NCBI RefSeq assembly: GCF_050003625.1
Contig: NC_134398.1
Coordinates: 101,981,498 to 102,045,497 of the forward strand
Reading direction: 5' to 3'
DNA length: 64,000 nucleotides
Source of the DNA: Haematobia irritans
Lineage: Eukaryota > Arthropoda > Insecta > Diptera > Muscidae
How positions within the stretch are numbered: the stretch's first letter is position 1; every line of letters begins with the position of its first letter. The notes under the pieces were generated by a model that was not told where the DNA came from, did not search any database, and saw only the letters and a list, made by a program, of their open reading frames with translations. This document shows, piece by piece, positions 12,046 through 23,424 of the stretch. The position numbers and the translations under genes were made by a program.

Positions 12046-12118
12046 GCTACGTAGCCCAGGGGATAGTGTGTTGGCTTACAAACTGTATGGTCCTCGGTTC
12101 GATTCTCCGTGCAGGCGA
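12046..12118 (+). other. tRNA-like module 2 in family II copy 1
   Basis: Shows GTAGCCCAGGGGATAGTG (A-box-like) and CTCGGTTCGATTCTCCG (B-box/T arm). It lies 86 bp from module 1 and points the opposite way, so the two diverge. A related block occurs in family I. The downstream sequence lacks a strong T run. The fold is imperfect. Confidence 0.5.
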
Positions 12119-12428
12119 AAGGTAAAATTTAAAAAATTTATAAAAGTGAATAATTTCTTCAACATTATTTGTATTACAGAGAAAGGTGCCAATAACTAAA
12201 AAAATTCGTGGAAGTGAAAATTACGAGTATGTTAAGGAATGAGCACAATCGTGTTTGGGAAAAATTCTTCCAAGCATATAATATTTTTGGCTCAAAATGC
12301 TTCCAAACATATAATATGTTCACATAAAACAAACATATTAATGTTTCGGCAGTATGCAATAATATATGTGCTTCCTGCAAAATATGTTTGGAACATATGT
12401 TAAAGAAGCGATTTTTTTTGAGGGTGTG

Positions 12429-15400
12429 TGATCCTGTATTTGCTAGCAACGCAAAAATCATACGTTGCTTCAATTGTTCTCAATTCGGTCACACGAAGAA
12501 TGCCTGTCAGAAGCCCATACGACCTCCCGGATCCTGCTTTTATTGTTATCAAATGGGTCATTTTTTTAAAGATTGCCCCAAAAGAAGACACATTACTGCC
12601 CCAATATTCTCAAATAATGATATTGTAGATACAACACAAATGGTAAGTGTGGCTTTTAGACAACCTTGTGGAACCAAGTATACTAACGACATAAATATTT
12701 CATGTTTAATTGACTCTGGTAGTCCAATTAGCTTGATTAAGGAGTCTGTATTGCCGGCTGGCGTGATTCAGTCGAGGGACTTAATACCGACCACATATGC
12801 TGGAGTCGGTAATTACAATTTGAAAATATTCGGAACTATTACTAGTTTAATAAAATTTAAGAACTTGTCCGAACACTTAGAATTACTGGTTGTTCCCAAT
12901 AATTGTATTAATGTTCCACTCATTCTTGGTCGTAATTTCATGAATAAATTTAACGTAAAATTGTTACTATTACAAAATAAAGAAGATGATGTTCGTATAA
13001 TTGACTCCACAAGAAATCAAAATTATAATAATAATTCTACGTCTTCGGTGTCATTGGCTCAGGCGGTAAATAAGGGCATTGAGAACACTACATTGTCAGA
13101 AAATAAAAACATTACCGATCTTGATCTAAATCCATTACTTAGTCCAAATCAGAAACGTGCTTTAAGCAATGTCATTCGGAATTGTTACTTTAGTCCAACC
13201 GGAGTTACTAGGAAAACATCCGACTACAAAATGCAAATTAAGTTATCTGACGACACCCCAATACATTGTTCTCCTCGCAGATTGTCGTTTCGAGATAGTG
13301 AAGAAGCACGAAAAATTGTTGGGGATCTGTTGAAAAGGAATATAATTCGCCCCAGTAATTCCCCATATACGTCTGCAATTGTATTGACAAAGAAAAAGTC
13401 GGGGGAGACACGAATGTGTGTTGATTATCGGGCTTTAAATAAAAAGACATATAGAGATAACTTTCCTTTGCCACTTATCGAGGACTGTATTGAAAATATT
13501 TCCGGCAAAAAATGGTTTACCCTGTTAGATTTAAAGGATGGATTTTTTCATTTAAATATGGACAAGGATTCAATCGCTTACACTTCGTTCGTAACACCGT
13601 TTGGTCAATATGAATATTTGAAAATGCCATTTGGGTTGAAAAATGCGCCGGCAAATTTTCAACGATTTATTAATGGTATATTTCGCGATTTGATAGAGCA
13701 ACGTAAGCTAATTATTTATATGGATGACATATTGATTGCATCAACCGACTTCGAAACTCATTTGAACATATTATCTATTGTACTTTTACGCGCTTTCGAA
13801 TATGGGCTAAGTCTAAAATTAAGTAAGTGCAGATTTGGATATCAGAGTCTAGAATATTTAGGGTATGTAATTAGCCCGGAAGGCATACGACCGTCAGATG
13901 ACCATTTGCTGGCTGTAAAGAGAATACCGATGCCCACGAATTATAAAGAGTTACAAACATGTCTTGGTTTGTTCTCCTATTTTAGGAAGTTCGTACAATC
14001 ATTCTCACACGTTGCCAGACCGTTGTTAAATTTGCTTCGGAAAGAGAAGAAGTTTATTTTTTCCAAGGAATGTGTAATGGCGTTCAATGAACTAAAAGCT
14101 CGCTTACTTCAAGCCCCAGTGTTAGCCATATATAGTCCTAAAAGAGAGACTGAGTTGCATTGTGATGCAAGCTCTCATGGATTCGGTGCGATATTGATGC
14201 AACGTCAAGATGATGGCAAATTTCATCCCGTAGCGTTTTTCTCAAAGGCGACAACCGCCGCGGAATCGAGATATCACAGTTTTGAGTTAGAGACACTTGC
14301 GATTATTTATGCATTACGACGCTTCCGTGTATATTTGGAAGGATTACATTTTTCTATTGTGACAGATTGTAATTCTCTAACTATGACTCTCAATAAAAGA
14401 CAGGTTAACCCACGGATATCACGTTGGGCATTGGAACTAGAGAATTACGATTACTCAATTGAACACCGGAAGGGTTCTTCGATGGGACATGTAGATATGC
14501 TTAGCAGATGTATTAAGGATGAAAAAACCCCTGAAACATACGGTAGTATGATTTGTTCAATAGATTCTAATCAACTGGATGTCCAGATTCAACTGACCCA
14601 AGCCAGAGATCCTATTATAAAAAATATAGGTGAACGCCTGCAAAGAGAGGATGTTAGTGGATTTGACTTGGTAGATGGCCTTGTATTTAAGAAGGTAGGT
14701 ACCAGTCTTTGTTTGTACGTTCCGAAGGAAATGGAAGAGAATGTCGTGCGGATGATACATGAGAAGATTGGACATCTTGGAACAGAGAAATGTTACCATA
14801 AGATTCGTGAGAACTATTGGTTCCCTGATATGCGTAAAAAGATTGACGGTTACATAAAGAATTGCATAAAATGTATTATTTATGCAGCACCTGCTAGAAT
14901 AAATCAACAAAATATCTTCAGCATTCCAAAAGTGGCGGAACCATTTGATACAATACATATTGATCATTTCGGGCCATTGCCATCATTGAAATCAAAACGT
15001 AAACATATTTTAGTAGTAGTTGACTCCTTTACCAAATTTGTACGTTTATATCCGGTGAATTCAACAAGCACTAAGGAAGTTTGTTGTTCTCTGGAAAAAT
15101 ACTTTAATTATTATAGTAGACCAAGAAGACTTATCTCGGACAGAGGATCATGTTTTACATCATTGGAATTTTCAGAGTTTGTTTTAAGGAATAATATTAA
15201 GCATGTCAAGGTTGCAGTTGCCTCCCCTCAAGCAAACGGACAAGTTGAACGCATAAACCGTATACTAAAGTCCATGTTGAGTAAGTTGAGCGATCCAATA
15301 GATCACTCTGATTGGTCGTCCAAACTATCCCAGGTGGAATATGCTTTAAACAACTGTATTCACTCGTCTACAAAAGAGACACCGTCGAAGCTACTATTTG

Positions 15401-15792
15401 GAATAAACCAGCGTGGAGAATTGGTGGATACGTTGTCTGAATATTTAGATGAGAAGATAGGTCACGTTGAAAAGGTGGATTTAGTAGATATGAGATTGAA
15501 GGCATTGAATTCCATACAAAAGTCGCAGAGCTACAACGAGATGTATTTTTCAAGACATCATGCACCGGCAAAGTGTTACAAAGAGGGAGATTATGTAGTC
15601 ATTATGAACGTTGATAATACGGTTGGAAAGAATAAGAAATTTTGTGAAAGGTACCGAGGTCCGTACATTATTGAAAAGGTTTTAGATCATGATCGTTACG
15701 TTGTGCGGGATATCGATAATTGTCAATTAACGCAAATACCTTACAAAGGAATTATTGAAGCAAAAAGACTTCGAAGATGGGTGACACCTTAG
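12429..15792 (+). CDS. pol: Gypsy-2 zinc knuckles, protease, RT, RNase H and integrase
   Basis: Continuation of the gag-pol frame; the first true element codon resumes at 12429. In order: two CCHC knuckles (CFNCSQFGH, CFYCYQMGH), protease DSGSPIS, RT with YMDD, RNase H (CDASSHGFGA, LETLAI, TDCNS), integrase HHCC finger (HEKIGH ... CIKC), and a core with D (HIDHFGP), D (SDRGSCF) and E (GQVERINR). A C-terminal tail follows. No stop or frameshift is seen over 3.3 kb. No env follows. The enzyme set looks complete, but the gag fusion is severed by the family II insertion. Confidence 0.9.
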
Positions 15793-15887
15793 TCGTCGAT
15801 TATTTTCGGTAATCCTAAAAGCCACACTAGTAGATCGAATTTAGATTTAAATGATTGTGGGCAATCATGATGTCAGGTTGGCCGAAC

Positions 15888-16014
15888 TGTAATGTGCAAC
15901 TTGTTATTTATGTACTTTATTTATTAAGTCTGTAGACTAAGTAGGCTAAGAAATTGAATTGATTTGGATAAAGGAAAATAAATAAGAAAGGAATTTATCG
16001 ACAGCAATATTAAA
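15888..16014 (+). repeat. Gypsy-2 3' LTR (127 bp)
   Basis: Sequence-identical by eye to 9373-9499. The 95 bases between the pol stop and this LTR lack a strong purine tract; the immediate upstream is GTCAGGTTGGCCGAAC. The priming site for plus-strand synthesis is therefore not obvious. Confidence 0.88.
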
Positions 16015-16306
16015 AATTAAACCTTTTAAATGAAAGTTATTAATATTTTATCGGTAGTTTAGAAAAAAGTTATTAAGAATATTTAGGAAAATATGTTGGA
16101 ATTGAAAGTGTATTGAAATTTTGTTATATCTCAGCGTATAGTTTATTCATAAATTGGTAAGTATTTTTATACCCTTCACCACTACTGTGGTACAGGGTAT
16201 AATAAGTTAGTGCATTTGTATGTAACGCCAAGAAGGAAAAGTCTGAGACCCCTCGTTTAGTATACCGATCGTCTTAAGGTACGGTCAGACTAGTCAAATA
16301 TTTGAC

Positions 16307-17414
16307 GAAAAATGGCAAATATTTCTTTGCCGTAGTGTGACCATCAAATATTTATTAGAGGCAAACAACAAAACAGCTGATTTTTGGCAAACAAAAATAT
16401 TTGACAACAAATAAAAATTTGCCCAATGTGACCATAGTGTGACCACTGCAAGGCAAATATTTTCCTCACATTTTGTCAAATTTTTATTTGATCTTGCAAG
16501 AAAACTGCAAGAGCAAACAGGATGAAATAACATCTGGTTTCTCAGTGGTGTCAACTATTTGCAATTACGTTTACCATAGCGGAGAAACAACACTTGGTTT
16601 TGCGTTGCTTGAAGAAATTAATTATTAAATAAAATTATCTAATTAAGTGAAACCCTGCTACAATATATTTCAATAAAATAAGAGTAAGCAAGGTCTTAAA
16701 GTTTTAAAGGATAACAATATCAAACATTTACGGCATTTAAATATTTCTGTATGTAAAATATTTTGTAAATTTCAGCATGCAAAGCCGATGGATTAATGAT
16801 TTATTTTTAATTAAAAATATAAGTTGGGATACAAATATTCCTGTTAAACCTTTGTAAATATGGATGAAAAAGACCATACATGTAATTTGTGTCATATGTT
16901 TTTTTATTCAAAATTGTATAAGCGATTATTGCATAGTAATGAATCTCATTTTTAGGTATAGTTTAAGAAATTATTGCCATCGTAATTCTACCGTTGGTGG
17001 TAACATCTATTTCTTGTTGTGAGTCAAGTTTTCTCAAAAATTTGATAGAAACCTTAGGGTTGCCATTGTTGGAAATAAAGTGCCGTACAAATTGTAATAA
17101 TATGTTAGCACGTTTCTTTGCATTCCTAAATCTTCTGAGAATAGAAAATTTGGCACTTTATTTGTCAAAAGTAAGGAATAGAAAAATAGTAAAGATAGTA
17201 GTTGCTAAATATTTACAAAACATTTTATCTTTAACACCCATTGCAACGTTACTGATGCTTGTTAATGTGATCGATAACACATTTGGCGATTATTTAGTCA
17301 TCACCGACAAGTTCTTGCGATTGGCCACACTGTATGATTGATTACAAAGACCGGAATAACTTATAGTCTGGGTGGCGCATTAGCTACGAACTTTTAAACC
17401 GTTCTATAGACATA
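16307..17414. other. Left non-coding arm of the Harbinger element
   Basis: Contains subterminal TAGTGTGACCA repeats and AT-rich spacer. An open frame at 16994-17341 (115 codons) has no recognisable domain and unremarkable composition; I do not call it a gene. Confidence 0.5.
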
Positions 17415-18348
17415 AAGGGTGATTTGTTAAGAGCTTGATAACTTTTTTTTTTTAAAAAACGCATAAAATTTGCAAAATCTCATCGGTTCTTTATTTGAAA
17501 CGTTAGATTGGTCCATGACATTTACTTTTTGAAGATAATTTCATTTAAATGTTGACCGCGGCTGCGTCTTAGGTGGTCCATTCGGAAAGTCCAATTTTGG
17601 GCAACTTTTTCGAGCATTTCGGCCGGAATAGCCCGAATTTCTTCGGAAATGTTGTCTTCCAAAGCTGGAATAGTTGCTGGCTTATTTCTGTAGACTTTAG
17701 ACTTGACGTAGCCCCACAAAAAATAGTCTAAAGGCGTCAAATCGCATGATCTTGGTGGCCAACTTACCGGTCCATTTCTTGAGATGAATTGTTCTCCGAA
17801 GTTTTCCCTCAAAATGGCCATAGAATCGCGAGCTGTGTGGCATGTAGCGCCATCTTGTTGAAACCACATGTCAACCAAGTTCAGTTCTTCCATTTTTGGC
17901 AACAAAAAGTTTGTTAGCATCGAACGATAGCGATCGCCATTCACCGTAACGTTGCGTCCAACAGCATATTTGAAAAAATACGGTCCAATGATTCCACCAG
18001 CGTACAAACCACACCAAACAGTGCATTTTTCGGGATGCATGGGCAGTTCTTGAACGGCTTCTGGTTGCTCTTCACTCCAAATGCGGCAATTTTGCTTATT
18101 TACGTAGCCATTCAACCAGAAATGAGCCTCATCGCTGAACAAAATTTGTCGATAAAAAAGCGGATTTTCTGCCAACTTTTCTAGGGCCCATTCACTGAAA
18201 ATTCGACGTTGTGGCTCGTTAGTAAGTCTATTCATGATGAAATGTCAAAGCATACTGAGCATCTTTCTCTTTGACACCATGTCTGAAATCCCACGTGATC
18301 TGTCAAATACTAATGCATGAAAATCCTAACCTCAAAAGAATCACCCTT
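17415..18348 (-). mobile_element. 934-bp mariner (DD41D type), copy 1
   Basis: Short inverted ends AAGGGTGATT are flanked by TA (17413-17414, 18349-18350). Length is 934 bp, exactly as in copy 2 at 25018-25951, and the two are almost identical. It encodes only the catalytic part of a transposase, on the minus strand. The DNA-binding N-terminus is missing in both copies, so this is a mobilised deletion derivative rather than a copy-specific decay. Confidence 0.92.
17522..18235 (-). CDS. DD41D mariner transposase, catalytic domain only
   Basis: 237 residues, beginning MNRLTNEPQRR. The DDE/D domain is complete in outline: D35 (FSDEAHF), D128 (QQDGATCH) and D170 (LTPLDYF), with 41 residues between the last two, which matches the rosa-like DD41D group. 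Family members normally have an added helix-turn-helix region of about 100 residues, absent here. Residue 90 is Y here and D in the other copy. Alone it would not be expected to bind element ends, but it could multimerise with a full-length enzyme. Confidence 0.85.
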   Translation of the reverse strand: MNRLTNEPQRRIFSEWALEKLAENPLFYRQILFSDEAHFWLNGYVNKQNCRIWSEEQPEAVQELPMHPEKCTVWCGLYAGGIIGPYFFKYAVGRNVTVNGDRYRSMLTNFLLPKMEELNLVDMWFQQDGATCHTARDSMAILRENFGEQFISRNGPVSWPPRSCDLTPLDYFLWGYVKSKVYRNKPATIPALEDNISEEIRAIPAEMLEKVAQNWTFRMDHLRRSRGQHLNEIIFKK

Positions 18349-18416
18349 TATATGTCATCTTGCCTATAAATTCCATATACAAGTTAGAAACGTAACTGAT
18401 GAAAATTGTTTAGTTA

Positions 18417-18657
18417 AGGTGAGTATTAAGTTCGAGTTTAACCGCTAAAATTGATTTTTTCACTGAAGTGAAACCTAAATCAATAAAAAGGCATAAAATT
18501 ATACATTTTTGTTTCAGATTTCATTATAACTTAATGGGGAATAGCCCAAAGCAAATTTTCACAAAGTTTGTATTCCTTAAAATGGATTATTATTGGAGAA
18601 AAGTAATCGTGATAAAATGACGATTTTAGCGGCTAAACTCGAACTTAATACTCACCT
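18417..18657. mobile_element. 241-bp hairpin MITE with long inverted arms
   Basis: Arms beginning AGGTGAGTATTAAGTTCGAG extend about 40 bp as imperfect inverted repeats, and TA flanks each end (18415-18416, 18658-18659). Fragments of the same MITE lie inside family II (11440-11520 and its counterpart near 51600-51680) and at 25970-26065, so it has been spread both by itself and by hitch-hiking. Confidence 0.75.
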
Positions 18658-19091
18658 TAAAGGTAGCCGCTAAAGTTAATAATAATTATTAAAATTAATT
18701 AAAAAATAATAATTAAAATTAATAGACAAACGTATGTCGGTTGTTTTAGTTTTCAATTATTTTGGTGAAAATCAACATCAAATGTGAACGTCTTTTTGAC
18801 ATTACGCCCTTAAAGTTTTCGGTTATAAGGAACGATTTCTAATAAAAAGGTAACTAAGTTGTAACTTAATATGTCGCTTTTCCGATATTTCAAAACGTCC
18901 TTTCCATAAAAGCGAGATTTCCATAATAAAAAGGATAATTTTGTTTGTGACGTATATTAAAAGATTTCAATGACGTGATTTTGTCGTCATTTGTTCATCT
19001 GAAAACGCTAAGTTGGCTACACTTAAGAAAAATAAACAGCTGACTGACAGACCGGCAAAATTCATTCAATTCAGACAAGTTCAAGAAGAAG

Positions 19092-19146
19092 GTAAGAAAA
19101 TTGAAATATTTTAACAAAACTTAAATACACATATATATAATTGCAG
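19092..19146 (+). other. Probable 5'-UTR intron of the MADF gene
   Basis: Donor AAG|GTAAGA and acceptor TAATTGCAG|AAAATGG, with the start codon 4 bp into the next exon. A 55-bp intron is typical of flies. Confidence 0.7.
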
Positions 19147-19149
19147 AAA

Positions 19150-19915
19150 ATGGATGCTTGCGAGGCTCCTCCGAACAAGAAGCCGCGAACAAAGCCGAAA
19201 GTGGTAAAAGATTGGGAGGACGAAGATGTTTTCAAGCTGATTACTTTCGTTGAAAGTCAACCTTGCTTGTGGAATGCTGGCGATGAAGGTTACCATAACA
19301 AAATGCTACGGGATAATGCATGGAAAAGCATTTGTGAAGGCTTTGAAGACAAATTTTCTCAAATAGATGTAAATGCAAAGTGGACAAATTTACGTATACA
19401 ATATCGAGGCTACGCAGCTAGAGCTAAAACAAAATCTGGCCAGGGCTACGTTGAGCAGCCAAAGTGGAAATTTTTCAATGCTATGAGTTTTGTTGGGCGA
19501 GTTGAAGACCAACAAACTCAGCGTACAATTTCAAATTATTTTTCGGAGGTTGAGTCTGACTGTGACAGTAAGAAATTTTTGATTTTACGCACCAAATAAC
19601 CACGATAAGTTAATGGCAAATTATTTTTTAGTTTCCGAATTCAATTTACCCTCTGCAATATATACAACACCATCACAAACGTCCCGGCGGCAACAAACAT
19701 CCAGTTCCCAATCGGCAACCACGCAGATTGCCGAAACAATGCGCGAGGCTATTTCGGCAATGAAAGATAAAAATGAAAATGCATTAAATCCAAATGCTAC
19801 CTTCGCAAACTATTTACTTAGTGAACTAAAAACATTAAATGATGATTCTGCAGCAATTGTTCGCAAGAAGGTTACACTGTTTTTCTTGCAGTGCTTGGAT
19901 GAAGCAAGGAATTAG
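19150..19915 (+). CDS. Harbinger accessory MADF-domain protein (two coding exons)
   Basis: Second protein of PIF/Harbinger elements, a DNA-binding partner thought to bring the transposase to the nucleus and to element ends. ATG is at 19150. Exon 1 is 19150-19567, a 64-bp intron 19568-19631 has GT...AG ends, and exon 2 is 19632-19915; the phases join to give 233 residues. There is a basic patch KKPRTKPK at 10-17, a MADF domain at about 25-110 (LITFVESQPCLW, WKSICEGF, KWTNLRIQYRGY), a Ser/Gln-rich linker, and a BESS-like C-terminal helix region (FANYLLSELKTL). No disabling change is seen. It faces the transposase gene, about 390 bp away. Confidence 0.9.
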
Positions 19916-20305
19916 CTTTCAAAAATGCAATTTACAGTTTCAATTTCATTTTATTTTGATGCTGCGCTAGGTGTATTTAAAACACAAAAAGATCTCAAAA
20001 AGCTCTTGCAGTGCTTGGATTAATCAAAAAAATTAGCTTTTAAAAAGCATTTTACTGTTTGAATGCAATTTTTGTTTTGTTTTTATGTTGCGGCAAGAGC
20101 ATTTATTTAAATTTTTATTATAAATTAGCATAGTAATAATAATAAAACTATTGTTTAATTCACACTCAAAAATCCAACTAGTTTCATTTCGGATTTTTAA
20201 GGAAGGGAAAATAAATGTAAGTAAAAGAAGTATATTGAGGGAAAATTATATAGTATACTTAAAAAGTAATCAGGAAAACGAAATTCAAGTTCAATATACT
20301 AAATA
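19916..20305. other. Spacer between the convergent Harbinger genes
   Basis: AT-rich 3' flanks of both genes. The block CTCTTGCAGTGCTTGGAT near 20002-20020 partly repeats the end of the MADF coding exon, suggesting a small local duplication. AATAAA-type signals are present near 20140. Confidence 0.5.
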
Positions 20306-21739
20306 CTAGATATGTTTATATTGAAACATAACTTCCCCCTCTTGAACAAAGTATTGGGAAAACTCCTCTCTGATTTCTGAGGAGTTCTGGGCAATGTATG
20401 AACGATGTTGTTGAAGATCGAGAAGACTACCGTTAGGTTCATTACGCCATTCGCCAGGAATAAGTGTACCATCCTCGGAGTAGTGATCTGCAAAATTGGT
20501 ATAGAAGTAGGTATCGCTTTTGCGGCTCATTAAAAAGTTGTGTAATGCGCAAACAGCAGAAACAACTATTCGTGTCTTTTCCGGTTTAAGCTTAATGGAG
20601 GTACGTAATACACGAAAACGGGCCGAAGAGATACCGAACGCATTTTCTATTACTCGACGAGCTCTTGAAAGGCGGTAGTTGAAAACTCTTTGAACAGCAT
20701 TCATATTGCGTAAGCCGAATGGTTTTAATACATTTGGGGTTAAAGCAAATGCATCGTCAGCCACAAGCACATATGGGACTGGAATTGATCTGCCTGGAAG
20801 GGGTTTCGGTGGAGGCAAATTTAATGTGTTATTTTGCAAAGCTTTGTTGAACGAGGTTTTACGGAAGACTCCTCCATCCGATATTCTTCCATTTGAACCA
20901 ACGTCAATATATAAAAATTTGTACGATGCATCTGCTATACCCATTAAAACAATACTATGCGTTCCTGAAAACGACATATTTTAATTTTAAATACCTTTTT
21001 AAGTTATATTAAAAAGGGTACCTTTGTAATTGTAGTATATGCTGCCGGAATGGGTTGGTGCTGTCATAACTACATGTTTCCCGTCTAATGCTCCAATACA
21101 ATGCGGGAAATTCCACATTTCTTCATATTCGTTGGAAACCACCTTCCACTCGTACTCACTCGATGGTACCTATTGGCAGTAATAAGAATTATACTAGTTG
21201 TGAACCAAAAATTTGTATCATATAAAATACTTTCAGATATTCTGGTTGAAGGGCCTTAAAAATAGCTTCGCATACTTCAGGAATAATTGTTGAAATCGTA
21301 TTATGGGGAATACGAAATATGTATTGAAGTGATCTGAAATTCTCGCCAGTTGCTAAATATCGGAGGGTAACAGCTAAACGATCAGAAGGTGGAATAGGCT
21401 CTCTTAGATGTGTGGATTTTTTTGTTATATACGGAGCAACTAACCGAAGCTGTGGGTGGTTTGGTTATTAGCAATGTTTTTCATCAGCAATATTTACTTG
21501 GTACTACTCACCAAATAATCGAAATCCGATGCATTCATGCGCAAAAAGTTTTTGTATAGAGAAGGTGTTTCTGACCGTAGTTCTTTCAATAATTTTGCGC
21601 AACATCCTTCTTCCTTACGTCTTTTTACCCACTCTCTAACCCATTGCCTTTTCAATCGCTTCTTATTATCGGATTCCATAAGGGACGTTGTTGCAGCTCC
21701 AATGCACAAAATTAATAAACACTCTTCCTCCTGCATCAT
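20306..21739 (-). CDS. PIF/Harbinger DDE transposase (four exons, apparently intact)
   Basis: DDE_Tnp_4/HARBI1-type transposase that cuts and inserts the element at TTA. Minus-strand exons are 21739-21512, 21449-21231, 21169-21022 and 20964-20306. All introns have GT...AG ends (42-63 bp) and phases agree, giving 1254 bp or 417 residues. Catalytic residues: D178 in IGALDGKH, D268 or D269 in VLVADDAF, and E305 in RRVIENAFG. The third splice junction restores the conserved YNYKGTHSIVLMGIAD region. No stop or frameshift is seen, so it could be active. Confidence 0.92.
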
Positions 21740-23424
21740 CACTCAAAATTTCTAATCAAATAAAATTGTCCCATTTGACACTTTGATCAAACATTTATTT
21801 AAAGAAAATATTTTATGTAGTGTGACCAGTGAGAAAACATGTTTTCCCAAATATTTATTTGAAAGTGTTTGATACGTATTTGAGCAAATAAAAAATGTCA
21901 AATATTTTATCCTAGTGTGACCACAAATGCAACTCTGTATGAATTTTCAATTGTTTCCTGCAAATTCGGGAAAACAGTTTTTAGTCAAATATTTGACTAG
22001 TCTGACCGTAGCTTTAGAATTAAATTCTGAGTCGATTTAGCGATGTCCGTCTGTCTGTCTGTCCGTCCGTCTGTCTGTCTGTCTGTTCATGTATATTTGT
22101 GCGCAAAGTACAGGTCGCAGTTTATGTCCGATCGTCCTCAAATTTGCCATAGGACCATAGAGACAATCGCTATTGATTTTGGAAAAAATCGGTTCAGATT
22201 TAGATATAGCTGACATATATATTTATCCCCGATTTGGTCATAGTTAGCGTGTTTATCAACCGATTTTCTTGAAATACCGTACATCCAAATATTTTATGAA
22301 TCTCGAAAATCTTGCAAACTATCAGCCAAATCGGTTCAGATTTAGATATAGCTCCCATATATATCTTTCGTCCGATTTAGACTCATATCACCACAGAGGC
22401 CAAAGTTTACTACCGATCTTCGTGAAATTTTGCACAGAGAGTAGAATTGACATTCTACCAATGCTTGGTAAATTTGATTGAAATCGGTTCAAATTTAGAT
22501 ATAGCTCCCATATATATCTTTCGTCCGATTTGAACTTATATGGCTACAAAAGCCAGAGTTTTGCAGTTATTTGCTTCAAATTTTGCACAAGGGGTGCGTT
22601 TAATAGTATCGTTAAGTGTGTCAAATTTTGTTAAAATCGGTTCAGATTTAGATATAGCTCACATATATATCTTTCGCCCGATTTGGACTTATATGGTCTC
22701 AAAAGCCAGAGTTTTGCCCTGGCTTAGTTCAAATTTTGCACAAGCGGCACTTTTAAAGATACTATTGTATGTGCCAAATATGGTCAAAATCGATTCAGAT
22801 TTAGATTTAGCTCCCATATATATCTTTCGTCCGATTTGAACTCATATGGCCTCAAAAACCAGAGGTTTGCCGTGATTTGCTTGAAATTTCGCACAAGGAG
22901 TACGTTTAGTAGTACCGGTAATTGTGCCAAATTTGAAATCGGTTCAGATATAGATATGGCTCCCATATATATCTTCCGTCCGATTTGCACTCATATGACC
23001 AGGGGGGCCAAAGTTATACTCCCATTTACGTGAAATTTCGCATAGATAGCAGAATTATTATTCTAACTATACATGTCAAATTTAGTCGAAATCGGTTCAG
23101 ATTATATATAGTATATGGCAGCTACGTACACCAGAGTTGGGGAAATATGGTAGACTGTTACACATTTTAGACCCATTTTCGATTTAAATTTTAATTTGCT
23201 TCCAGCAAATGTGAAGTAGTTGAGATGGTAACACAAATTTTGGCCTACATAGGGGTGAAGGGTATAATATAGTCGGCCCCGTCCGACTTTAGACTTTACT
23301 TACTTGTTTTAATATGACTTTCTTTTAAAAAGAATATTTTTTATGTATATTATTATTTGTTAATTATTTTTTTTTTTGGAAACCAGTTTAATGTTTTTCT
23401 TTGTTGTAAAAGCAATATTTAATT

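Larger units (their letters stand above)
10647..12426 (+). mobile_element. Family II 'CAC' element, copy 1 (non-coding, 1780 bp)
   Basis: Ends are CACTGTTAGAAAAATATG and, on the other strand, CACCCTCAAAAAAAATCGC. TG flanks both sides (10645-10646, 12427-12428), and removing the element plus one TG restores the gag-pol frame exactly. The body is rich in ATGTTTGG-type motifs at both ends, contains two divergent tRNA-like modules, and holds a fragment of the hairpin MITE seen at 18417 (11440-11520). An inverted copy of identical length lies at 50693-52472. Confidence 0.92.
9373..16014 (+). mobile_element. Gypsy-2: complete LTR retrotransposon with a nested family II element
   Basis: Bounded by identical 127-bp LTRs (9373-9499, 15888-16014) and flanked by AATT on both sides (9369-9372, 16015-16018). 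The uninterrupted target is visible in the X copy at about 55840-55860. Without the nested 1780-bp element and one target copy, gag and pol form a single open frame. LTR identity and the lack of stops point to a recent insertion. Confidence 0.9.
16277..22013. mobile_element. Complete PIF/Harbinger DNA transposon with two genes
   Basis: Inverted termini AGGTACGGTCAGACTAGTC and AGCTACGGTCAGACTAGTC continue for about 30 bp. They are flanked by TTA (16274-16276, 22014-22016), and the intact target is present in family A copy 1 near 6431. The subterminal regions repeat TAGTGTGACCA (near 16333, 16433, 21819 and 21911), probable transposase sites. Inside are a MADF-type gene and a DDE transposase gene in convergent orientation. 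A mariner and a hairpin MITE have inserted on the left, away from both genes. Confidence 0.93.
16168..23310 (+). repeat. Interspersed repeat family A, copy 2, interrupted by Harbinger
   Basis: The left part (16168-16276) and right part (22014-23310) join seamlessly when compared with copy 1. The right part carries about seven units, each with CGGTTCAGATTTAGATATAG, at spacings of 142-163 bp. The host X sequence reads AAGTATTTTTTTAATATGAC at the undisturbed site (complement of about 55835-55645), so insertion was into a T run. It ends ACTTACTTGTTTT like copy 1. Confidence 0.85.

Noticed and set aside
11887..12118. Functional tRNA genes.
   Set aside because: A- and B-box-like elements are present, but the acceptor and D stems do not pair well and the blocks are embedded in transposon copies.
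16994..17341. 115-codon open frame in the left arm of Harbinger as a third gene.
   Set aside because: Known PIF/Harbinger elements need only two genes; the frame has no motif and no convincing start or splice context.
20706..20984. Plus-strand open frame opposite the transposase.
   Set aside because: Shadow of the minus-strand exon carrying the conserved DDE region.
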